A stretch of DNA of 64,000 bases from assembly GCF_954871325.1 (NCBI RefSeq), contig NC_088775.1:50011561-50075560 (forward strand), in the 5' to 3' direction. A program made the position numbers and the translations under genes. This document shows positions 39,535 to 51,500 of this stretch, one piece after another. Source of the DNA: Gordionus sp. m RMFG-2023. Taxonomy: Eukaryota > Nematomorpha > Gordioida > Chordodea > Parachordodidae. The notes beneath the pieces were generated by a model, which searched no databases, was not told where the DNA came from, and saw only the letters and a program-made list of their open reading frames with translations. Position 1 is the first letter of the stretch, and every line of letters begins with the position of its first letter.

Positions 39535-42500
39535 AATCTAAGGAAACAGATTGATACCGATTCGTAAATATTTATTAAAATAAAAAAAGTTCTTATTAAA
39601 TTTTTATAAAATTTGGTAATTATTGTGCAGTGTTGCTAAACAACTCGATTTGGGCCGATTTTTAAAAATGGTCCGGAGATCTTAGACAAAATAATATTAT
39701 CTAAACCCGATATAACCAGTTATTTAAAACAGCGCTGAATATTTTAGCATTATAAAGAAAATAGTGAGATAACAATAATTTTGGTAAGCTAACAAATTAA
39801 CCGTAATCTTTACGATTTTAAATCAAGATTTCATGATATTTCTTAATACATAAGCTACCTTTCCTTGGGACTGGTTCAACAAAAATTACGGATGCTGCAA
39901 ATGTAGAAAACATAATTTATTCTTTCTGGACTATTTATAGCAATGTTTTCATACACCATCCAAAAAGATCCTGAATTAAATAAAATTACGAAATTTCTAT
40001 ACAAAAATACTCGATATACATCACCTAGATTCAAAACGAAGTAATATCTATTATCGTAGATATGGTGCTTGATTTCAGATAAATATAACAAAAGTGAGAT
40101 GCCTTTTTTTTTGTCTTAGGGCTGATGTGACAAAAGATGCATCAGGTTGTGAAAACCTTAGCATAATTATTTATATTTTTTCTGGTGAAGTCCAAGAAAA
40201 TTTTATAGGGATTATTAATTTACAGTGTCTTTCTGCTGAAAGCATTACTTAATAATTATTCAATAAAATTAGCAAAAAATTTCTATGAATGCTTAATTAT
40301 TTGTTTTATTTAAAAAAAGTAGTGGCCCCCTAAGTGAGCAGCTGGTCCCCCTAACTGAAAATTCCTGGTTACGGCCCTAGTTTGCTGGAAGAGAGGAGGG
40401 CATGTCTTGAATATGCCATCTGCATACCATTTATCGCATATTGATAAAAATTGTAAATTTTTGATGGTTGAAAATATGATGCATCGATGACCACTATCTT
40501 ATAATAAAAATTGTTCATTATTATTGGATAATTGATATTCAATTGGTATGACCAAGTCATTCAGACTACGGGAACGGCAGGCACTCTTCCTACTTGGCAT
40601 CTTTTCCTTTAAATTGTCCTTTTAATTAAGGAACAACTGGGCATTCTCCCAGTGGCAGCTATGGATATATTGCTTGAATCGGCCATTATATTATTGGGCA
40701 GAGATTGGGAATTAGAAGCCTTTTATTTAATTCTATTTAGCTCTCTTCTTGCTTCAATATCTGCAATGTCTGGTAAATGATTATGCTTTTGATTGTAGAA
40801 TATAGGTATTCCGTTCTTAGTTTCATCCACATGGAATTGAATACATCTCCAATAGGTTGTTTGGTTAGATGTTTTTCCTTTTGAAATAAGTAAAAATCAA
40901 GAAGTAGTAACTGATTGTTTCGACTACTTGAAATAAATTCAGCCATAATTTAAAAAAAAAATTAAATTATTACTTAATTAAAACTTTCAAAAATGGTCTT
41001 TAATGACAAATATTTATAGAAAACAATTATAGAGAAACTTTTATAGAGATTGTCGTTTGTATAATAACATAGATTGTTTTCAATTAATAAACACTTACTG
41101 CCATTGATTATTGTACGATTAAGATTTATCGTTTCGTGACATATCTTTTAACTAAAGAATGGATTATCCATGTGTCACATATTATTAAATTTTTGGGAAA
41201 AAAAATATTATAAGTAAGAACTAAAATAAATTTTGCTGTTTAAAATTAAGCAGTTAGCATTAACTAGCTACATTGTTTCAAAAATGTGACTAACTAGTTA
41301 CATTTACAAAATAGTAACGGCTTCATTTTTAGATGGAAACTGCCGAAAGTAACTAGTTACCTAATTTATATATGTATATCTTAATAAATATAATTAAATA
41401 ATAAATTTAAATTTGTGATAATTTTTTTACATTTCATTGCGTTATTATACAGAACTGATTTAAATCTTAGCCAATGAATACTTTTTATATTAATATATTA
41501 TAATTAGACCTGTGCGCCGATGTCTCAATCAATAGTGACGTTATTTTTTTATTTTTTCATCGGCATTCGGCGGCGCGCCGATCTAGCCGCCTCCTACTAA
41601 ATTATCTGCGGCGGCGGCGCGGCATTTATTTAAAAAATTTTTTAATGAATTTTTTTAATTAATTTAGTTTATAAATCAGTATTACATTTTTTTATAATTT
41701 ATTTGGGCGCTCTTTTCTAACACATTGTCAACATAGTTTAATTCATTTCTTAAATTGTTTCCTGTCTCATTCCAATTTAAATTTATGTATTTTCTTTGCA
41801 ATGATGTCGTAGAATTCGAATTTAAATATTCTGAAACAATTTTAAGATTTTTAAATCTGGGATCAAGTAGAGTCGCTAATATCTAATGTTTAAATATAAT
41901 TTTATTAATAAAAATTAAAAATAACTTGAAGTTCAATGATCAAGCTTTTTTTTCATATTTTCTTTTAAGCAAATAATATCTGAGCAATTAGATTTATTGC
42001 TTTGTAAATGGGTTTCTATTTCACTGCAAAATAATAACCCTAAGTTTATAGATCCCTTTTAGGAGGAAATAAATTCCACATACTCACGGAATGGATTTAA
42101 TACTGCGTAAAGCTCATCAATCATATCCCATTCATTATTAAAAAGTTTTATAGATTGTTTTCCTATTTTATTTAGAACATTATTTATAGGAATTTTGTTA
42201 ACACTGCGAACACTTTCTAGCATAATTAATATGCTATGCCAGCGGGTAGGGCAATTTAATTTTAAAGTATTTGTATTCATTAGATTGGTTGGTGCAATGC
42301 CATTTCTATTATCCGATTCATCAGACATATCAAAGTAGTCATCAAGGTATGGATCAGAATCATCAATATCCAAGATATGACCTGTCCATAAATTGACTGC
42401 AGACATTTACGATGCATCCTCAATTTCACATTCCAAATCAGCTACTCGATATCTGAGGGCTGAAATAATTCCTCTAATTTTTAAAATGAGAATATCAATT

Positions 42501-45500
42501 CTGGTAACTTTTTTATGCCATCAACTGTAACCAAATTATGAAGTCCATGCTATACGCATATATGATGCTCATAATCTCCCAATCTGACGCTTCTTTTGAC
42601 ATTAGACCCAGCATCAATTACCATTTGTATTATTTTGACTTTTAAATGGAACTTCTCTTCAATATTATCAATCTCAGATAATATGGTATCCTCAGTATGC
42701 TTTTGAGTCACATTTCTACTTGCCAGGGTAAAATATTTTAAAATTAAAATTTTCATCTAAATGATGAAGACTAAATGTGATATAATCTCGACGTTTGAAA
42801 TGATCGGTCCATAAATTAAAAGTGATTGAACAGAATTCAGAATCAATCAGATTTAAAACATGTGCCTTTGTAGATAAATGAAAATCATCTAGCGCACCCC
42901 GGCTAATGGTGGTCCTATTAGGCAATTCTAATGAGGAATCAATTATCTTATATTTCTATTTTTTAGGCAAATTATTTTTTAATAATCATTTTATATAAAT
43001 TTTAAACCTTTAGAAAATCTGTCGTCCGTTTATTGTTTATAGAATCAAATGGCATTGCACATCAAAACATAATTTCGCCCTATCAGATTTTATATTTATT
43101 TTATATATTAAAAAATATTTAAATAACATCAAAATAGAACTAGAATGAAAGAAATATGAAATTTGATTTAGTTTTGAACTTTCAAAATAAAGTTTTACAT
43201 AATTAATTTAATAAATTGTATATTAAGTTTATCCATTAAAAAGATCTCAAAATAGAGCTGACAATAAACAAACTAAAAATGTTGTTTTGAACTTTCAAAA
43301 AAGCTTAATAAAATTAATTTTACAAACCAGTTAAAAATTTAAAATGAATAATACTAACCTAAGAGCCATTTTTTATCTTTAATATTGTTGTGTGCCATAC
43401 ATAGAAAGGTAACTTATTTTTACTAAAACATTTTATTTCATAACTAAAATATAAATATAAGTCTAAAATTAAAATACTCTTCTCTTACTGTGAAAATGGA
43501 TTATGTTTATCCGAATCTTCCTCATCTTTTTTTTACCAATTTTAAGCAAGGTTAACAATAAATATAATCAGGCATTATTGTGCTTTTCTTATTTTCATTC
43601 TTCAAAATAAGATTTTCAAAGCACCTCCAGACATAACTTGATTTATGATTAGTAGAGAGAGTTGTTATTTTATAATTGGATATAGAGTGGTTTAAAACGT
43701 GCAAGTCCATAAAAATAATTAATATGTATTGTTTGTGAAAATGAAATACGATTTATGATTGAATATAAATGATATACACTATTCGATTACGAATTAGAAA
43801 AAAAACAAATAATCATAATGACAAAAAAACAATATTGAGCATAATAATGCAAAATACAAAATAAATAAAAGCGAAACCAGCACAATTATTCAAAATCCTC
43901 TTCCTCTAATCATCGCCAGATATCGAATTGATAAACATTATTAGCCTTAAAAATAGCTATTACGATCCTCTGGCTTAAGTAAAAGCCTTCCCTAGGTTCT
44001 CCAAAATTTTTCCTGATTAGGCGGCCAACTTAAAAAACTTTTTAGCCAAATCACCATATGTTGTCAAACAGATGATTGGTACGAATATGTAATTAGAAGA
44101 ATCAGCGCTGTATTTGGTGATCTTAAAATTTTGAGCTCTGTTCAGAGCCTCCTTGTTAAAATTGGAAGAGGAGTTTGTGTCTAAACAAGAAAAATCCCAT
44201 ATTAGAAACTTTCCTTGACCATGGAAATCGTGTAACTCCATCAGCAGGCCTACCATCGGGGAAGAGACCAGAAGGCTCCAATGAGGTAGGAAAACTAGCT
44301 GACCTAAGTACAAGAGATATGATTTGATTGCACCTCGAGTGCTGAGGTTTGCCGACCGGGATTACGATTGCAATGTAAAGGATGAAGCGCCATATTGTCA
44401 TCATCAGTATGATATTTGCTGCATTTATATGGTAATGAAAGGGAATATTGAGCCTGTTACATAAAGCATAGCTGAGCTCGTTATTGTCCAATTCAAGTTT
44501 AAGATTGCTAGATGGAATAACATCTAAAAATTCATATTCCCGATCTTTGATAAGTTTAATGAATGTGGACTTAGCCAATGGTGAAAACTCTAAGGTAATC
44601 AACGGAGTTTTTCACAAGTGGTTGATCCCAATCCTTCTGTTTTACAGTGATCAGAAATATTGTTGTGGTTTTCACTTTTGCCAACTCCGTCTTAGCTTTA
44701 TTCAAAAAGAGATCGTGGACTGAAAGATGTTGGTCGATTAGTCTATGTGCCTGAAGGTGGCTTGCAATGAACGCACATATTGAGATAGACAGTGGAGACC
44801 TTATACCAAGGCCGCCATGTTTGGATGGAAGTGGGGCTTGATGCCAAGCAATGTCAGTAAACTTAATATTAAAGCAGTCACTAATAATTACTCTTATTCT
44901 GGTTTCGAACCTTTCCATATCCAACCTCTCTAAAAATAATGGGCTCGATAGGGATTTTGAAGATTCCGAATTAAAAAGAAGGCTTTTTGAGCTGAGAAAT
45001 AGGGAAGAATGCGTTTTAAATTTTCAAATATATCGTCCATATCGCTAAAAAAAAAGAATTTACTGAATCGTCACCAATGGGAGAGCCCAAATGCGATAAA
45101 TTTTTCAATGGGACATGCTTAAAGCCAAAAACGTTTAATGAAATTGTATTGATTTCACAATATTCAGTTTTGGTTCGGTTGATCACAAGTCCGAGATTGT
45201 CAGTGGAAGCCTTAATAGTATTATCAGCCTTTTCCACCTCAGCAGAGCCGCCAGAGATGACCCCATCATTAATGTACCATAAATGTAGAGATAGTGAGCA
45301 CATTTTTATTTTGATGATCAAATCATGGATAACCAGGCAAAATAATATGGAGTCTAGGGGATCACCCTGTTGAATACCTTCAGAAGAGGTTAAGATATAA
45401 TGGCCAAATATGGGATGGTTTTTTATAGGATGAAAGGATATAGTTTGTAAAGGCTGGGAAATGTTTTATGAATTGTGTGATTACTTTTCTGTGATGTTAT

Positions 45501-48500
45501 TGTAGGCATTTCTAAAGTCGATTTTAACAAGATGTTGAGCAATTATAGCATAACGAGTAGTGAAGGTCAACGGTCCGGTCCTATCGGTCTTAGACCTGGA
45601 TCGAACTTATCCATCTTATTTTAAGGACCGTGGTCCGGACCAGTATTTTTATTTTTTACGGTCTAGACCGCGGTCGGATCGGTCTTTTTTATTGTTTAAG
45701 TTTGCTTTACTATTCAATTAATATAATTTTTTGTATATTTTATTTTATGATATTTTTCTAGAGGAGTTATTTTCGATTTTGTTAATTTTTATTTTACAAT
45801 ATGAAAACCATAATTTGTCCAAGAAACATTTTACTTATAGTCCCAATAAAAAACACAGAGTATGTGTTCACTGCAGTACCAAATTTAATGTATCGTCAGC
45901 AACTAGTAACAAAATAATTGTTTATAATTTTTTAAGCAATAAATTGATCACAATAAGCAATAATATTATTAAAATATTTTGGTTATACTTAACCATATTC
46001 TAAATAAAATAATTAGGTACCTTAAGCAGACATCTGATAAAACATAAAATATATACTTCTATTAATGAAAATGAAAATATCTCATAAAACATAATCTCTT
46101 AATTTTAATATACCCTCCACAAGCACAAAATCACTTTCTTCAATACCATTGGATAAATTTTATTGTTTATATAATACTTTTATATTTAATAAAATGATAA
46201 AACAAATCAAATCGGTCCAGACCGGACCGTGACCTTCACTAATTCTGAGCATAAATACTAAGTTGCACATTATATGTGCAGCTGCTTCACATACTGAGCT
46301 CGTTCCAACACCTAATTGAAGAGGAAAAAGTATGTTATAAACTTGTGCAGAAATCCTGCTAGCTATAAGCTTGGAACATGCTTTCCTCACCAACGGAAAT
46401 AGGCCTAATATCACCATTCTTTTTTCTCGGGGCGACAAGTTTGGCTCCAAAAAAGAAGGCCCTTGCGAAATCTGGGACCTCACCATTAATGACCTTGTTG
46501 CATAATTAAGTTATTTTATCCAATAAAGAGGTTTGACTGTTGAGGATGGGAGTAGTTAAATCTTGAAGAAATAAAGGTTTGATACTTTGAAATCCAGGAG
46601 CCGCGTCCTTCTGAAAAGATCTAACTGATTTAAATACTTTTTCCAAAGTGAAAATCGGACGGCGCACTGGTCTAATTATAATATATTCGATTTAACGTAA
46701 TTTAATTGATCCGGCTAGCCCTGAATCTACTATCCATTAGATACTATTATAATTATAACCTTCTAAAATTTTATTTAAACATGATATAAGATTACAGGCG
46801 CGTACGCAGGAATTTGGTCTCGGGGGGGAATAAAATTTTTTAAGAAATATTATTTTTTAAAAATATCAAGCATAAATTTATTAGAACTAATAACTATTTT
46901 TAATACACAATTTTAAATTTATGCGAATTATAAAAAAATTATATGTATAAACCGTCATATAAAAAACTATAAAATAAATATGAATTATAAAATACAAAGT
47001 GAATATAACCACTATAAGAATCACTTAAATGACCCAAAATAGAAATTTGAATTTTTTGGGCCTTTATAAAATTTATATATATAAAAAATTTAAATGTTGG
47101 AAATATAAATTAATACACAAAAAGTTTCTTAGGAATAATTGTATGTATATATTTACATGTAAAATCCATTGCTTGCCGTCAAATGCCTATGAATATTCAA
47201 AAGATCCAAACCTTTCAATCTACTTTCAGAATTTGTACTTCTTGGTATGTTTTTCAGAGACCTGGGGGCCGAACCGTATTTTAATTTTTTAAATATACCC
47301 GGGCGGGGCCTGAAAATTTTTTTAAAAAAATATCCGGGCCGGGTTGTATATTTTAAAACAGCCTATATTTGAAATCGTTATTATTAGCTATAAAAATCAA
47401 AAAGAAATAAATTTTATTTTAAAAAAACCCGGGACGGGCCTAAAAAAAATTTTAAAAAAACCCGAACCCGGCCGTAAAAAATTCTAAAAAAAAATCCGGG
47501 CCGTGCCCTGCAAATGGTACCTCTGCAGGGCTATGTTATTCTTCTTAAAAAGGAGAATGTTCTCTCATTAGTTTACTAATGGGAAGAGTTGTTAATATAT
47601 ATAAACTCTTTTAACATTGGGAATATAATCTAAAATGTGTTTGAAATGCAAAGCATCCATAGCATTTTTTGGGACTATATCAACCATAGTTAATATTCCG
47701 CTAATAATGCATCATAAGATACTTTAACTTCTTCTTGATAAAAATCTAACAAATATTTTTTTTCTATCACCATCTGAAAAAGATCGGTATTACTTTTGTG
47801 GAAGTAATATCTGCAAATTGGTAAGTGCTGCATGATGAATTAAAAACCATTTATTTGGGTTATAAATGTATCTAAGAGAGAGGATATTTGTTTTATAATA
47901 CTCTTCTACTGATCCTATATTAATGTTTTAACGATGAGCTTGCCTTGCTCTAAGTCAAGGGAGACAGATATTAAACACTCCCATATAAAATATGAAATTC
48001 TTCTTCAACATTAGCACTAATTTCCTTGAGTTCTAATAAAATTCTCTCCGATATTCTCATCTTTTTCATCAAGTGAATGTCATGTTTTTAAAAAGTATTA
48101 CATATAGTTGTATAATTAAATAATACATTCTAATGAGAAAAAAAATTTGGAATACTCCAATAATTTTCTTGCTTCTGAGGAAATAAATCTTTCAGCCCAT
48201 TGTGATATTTCAGTAATAGCAAATAATCGACTCTTATAACTCCAGAAGCTGTTATTATTTGATGGCGAAGACTATCTCTTTGGACAAGCTTGCAATTTTT
48301 TTCTCCCTGTTGGACAAGGAGTTTAAATAATTATTTTGACTAGAAATTTGAAAATGGTAGATAAATATTACGCCATTAAAAATTTGAAAATAATAAGTAA
48401 ATATTACGCCGGAAAACTTGAAATCGAAATTAATTGATAAAATAACTTAATAGATGAATGTGATAAATAAATGTAATTTAATATGAGATAGGAATAAATA

Positions 48501-51500
48501 TTAACAAATATTAATTAATATAAACAATAATATTTTTGAAAAATATATCCGGCATCTGCATTGGCTTGGGCCTGTAAGATTATAAAACTAGCTGAAATTC
48601 TAAAATAGTTTTATATTATTATGTCAATTTTATAAACTCTTAATATTTTAATGCCACCAAATATAATGATATAAAAACATTTAAATTTTATCTCAATGAT
48701 GAGCTTTATTAATGTTTTATGAAGTAATTATTGCTAGTTACTTATTAAATAGTAACTGAACCTTGTGCAAATATAATCAAACAATTTTCTGTGTAGATTG
48801 TAATAATTTTCTTACAATAAAAACTACCCAAATATTCGCTTATAAAGGTAATTATAATATTACAAATACTATAAATTTTTTTCCCTTATGAGTATGCAGA
48901 GCATAAGTAATTACACAAAAATGTTATAAATTATATAGATATAACATTTTTTAATAATCATATTCTTTTAATAAAATTCTTTATAAAATAATTCAATCAT
49001 TCTCTGTAAAATTATTCTCCATAAACTACAATCTCTAATTATTTTCTCTAGAAGTGCCTTCTCAGTAAACGTCATTCTCTATAAAATTTTCTCTATTTTT
49101 GTTTTCTCTGTAATGACGTGAAACCTTTTTAACCCAGTTGAAAGCCACGAAAAGAGGTGTTTGAGGGAAGCCCCCAAAGAATCATTTTGACTTAGTAACC
49201 CTTATAAAGCTCCTTCATAGTCTTTTGCTTTACTTTAAAATAAGGATGTACCGATATATTATTATCGGATCGGGCCGATATTTCTCCCATTTTGAAATAT
49301 CGGTTATCTGCCAATATTATAAAATTTTCGATCCGATCCTATATAAAATGGCGTCTTTAACAAAAAAAATGTTATAAAATTTTTAAAAAAAAGTTATATC
49401 TAAAATCTTTTATTTTTATATAAAATCGAAATCCATTTTTTTGATAATAATAATTAATAAACATTCTGCCATATTGTTATTTTTTTTTGCGCATTCTATT
49501 TATAAAAGTGTGCGATAATTACTTCAGAATCAGTTTTTTGTGAAGCTGGTGATTGACAGTTACCATCGCCGCAAGCTGACCTTTGAGGAAATTTTGGTAT
49601 TTCTAAAAAGAAATCTTCGATATATTAATGTTAAATATTATTTTAAATATTTATTTCAAATATATTTGTTATTACTTATTATTTATATAATTAATATATT
49701 ACTTATTATATAGAAGTGATTTAACAATAAAAATATTTTATTGAATAGAATAAAATATAAACTATAACTGATCATTATAATATATTTAAATGACATAAGT
49801 GTATAGTTAAATTCATAGTTGGGCAGTACCGCGAATACTTGTATCTAAGATACAAGATCCTTTTGTATCTTGTACTCAGTATCTTTTTGACCTTTTTAAT
49901 AAGAGACTAGTATCTGTATCTAAGATCCTTTATTTTGAAAAGAATCTTGTATCTTTTCCATTTTCTTGACAAAGATACAGATACAGATTCTTTTTAATAT
50001 TCATGTTTAAATAAAACATTTACATATTACACCATGTAACTTTATATTCTTTGTGGAATCTATTATTTTCTTTATTTTTTTCCTGCTTTATTTTAAATAT
50101 ATTGATTACCAAAATTAGTTGGAAATTTTACAGGTCACAAAGTTTGATAGATTAAAAATAACAACACTAAAACTAAATAAGTAAAGGATTTATTTTATAT
50201 ATAATATTTTTAATGATTAATATTCATAGTGAAGACGAAATTATGGAGATAGGTTCTCCTGAATCAAATCTGAATCTTAAAATCCTAGATGGAAAATTTT
50301 ATGATAATATATGTGAAAAAGTACAAGGTACAAGCGGAATGTCAAACTTGTACAAATAAAAAAGTTATTAAAGGATCAACAAACTCATCTACAAATTTTA
50401 TTAAACATCTTAAGGTATTATATTATATTTATACATTTTTATTTTATTAATTAACATACTTAAGTCCCTCTTAGATAATGGTTATTTTAAAATTTTTTAT
50501 AGAAGATGGTTGATTATCAAATTAAAATCATTTTGGATATATATTTTTTATTTTTAATTATTTTAACAAGTTCTCTTATCAGAGGAAATATTTAAGCTAC
50601 AATTGATATAATATAACATTAGATAATTTTAAAAGGCTCTAAATAAAAGAAATTACATTACAGTATTTATTTACTAAATTTAATCAATTTAGAATGCATA
50701 ATAGAATGTTATGTATTTAATAATTAAATAATATAATGTTGTACATTATTTTCATATTTTTTTTATAATGATTTTGCATGAAATATATATAAAAAAATTG
50801 AAAAGGGATTTGAATGATATTTATAAGATGATAAAATAAGTAAATATGATATTACAAACACAGACAGAATTAATAAATCATATTAGAAAATGAAAATTTA
50901 AAAAATACATAAATATCATAAACAAGTGATAAATACTTAGTAAAGATAAATGAATAAAATAAAACTAGTATATTTTTTTTATTAGAGATGTCATTTAGCC
51001 ATATTCTCTGAATATAAGCGATATTTAAAACAGCACAGAAAGAACCTTCAAATTCTAATACCATAAAAAAAATGATTCAACCTAATATATCAGAATCATT
51101 TAATACAATTACAAATAATAAAATAAAACCAACAATTACCCAAAATAAAATTGATAAATTGATATGTGAATTTATTGTCAAGAGTTTACATCCTTTGAGC
51201 CTAGTTGAACAGCCTGAATTTGTTACAATGATGAAAGGTTAGATTATTTTATATAGATTAATATTGATATGATATTCTTAGTAATATTGGATCATTTAAA
51301 ATATTTTCAAGGAGGTCTTTGCAGAGAAGAATAGAGGAAATTTTTGAAAATCATGTAGATACTTTAAAAAATATTTTAAAGACCCAATCATATATTTGTA
51401 CCACGGCAGATTTGAGGTATACAAAAACTCCTAGTTTTATGGGAATAACAGCTCACTGGGTATTTATATCGTATTTTAATTTTTTTTATAAATTATTTTC

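Larger units (their letters stand above)
41505..46674 (-). mobile_element. hAT transposon (TAGACCTGTGCGCCG ends)
   Basis: Left end TAGACCTGTGCGCCGATG, right end (inverted) TAGACCAGTGCGCCG, exact 8-bp duplication ATTATAAT (41497-41504, 46675-46682). GC-rich CGGCG repeats sit just inside the left end (41565-41632). A hAT transposase relict is inside on the minus strand, and a LINE (about 43870-46658) has inserted only about 16 bp from the right end. The part from 42960 to 43870 is AT-rich and has no recognised feature. Confidence 0.88.
37274..49123 (-). mobile_element. MULE transposon (FLYWCH/Phantom-like), heavily nested
   Basis: Left terminal sequence CAGTCATTACAGAGAAAACA at 37281 and its inverse TTTTCTCTGTAATGACGTG at 49103 are inverted repeats. 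Subterminal TATAGAGAA repeats fill 37300-37430 and 48990-49105. A 10-bp direct repeat CCTTTTTAAC flanks the span (37264-37273, 49124-49133); long duplications are usual for MULEs (8-11 bp). A MULE transposase lies inside (38820-40946). Most of the 11.8 kb is later insertions, including the hAT at 41505-46674. The outermost 6-8 bases of the two ends differ, so the boundaries have decayed a little. Confidence 0.7.
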
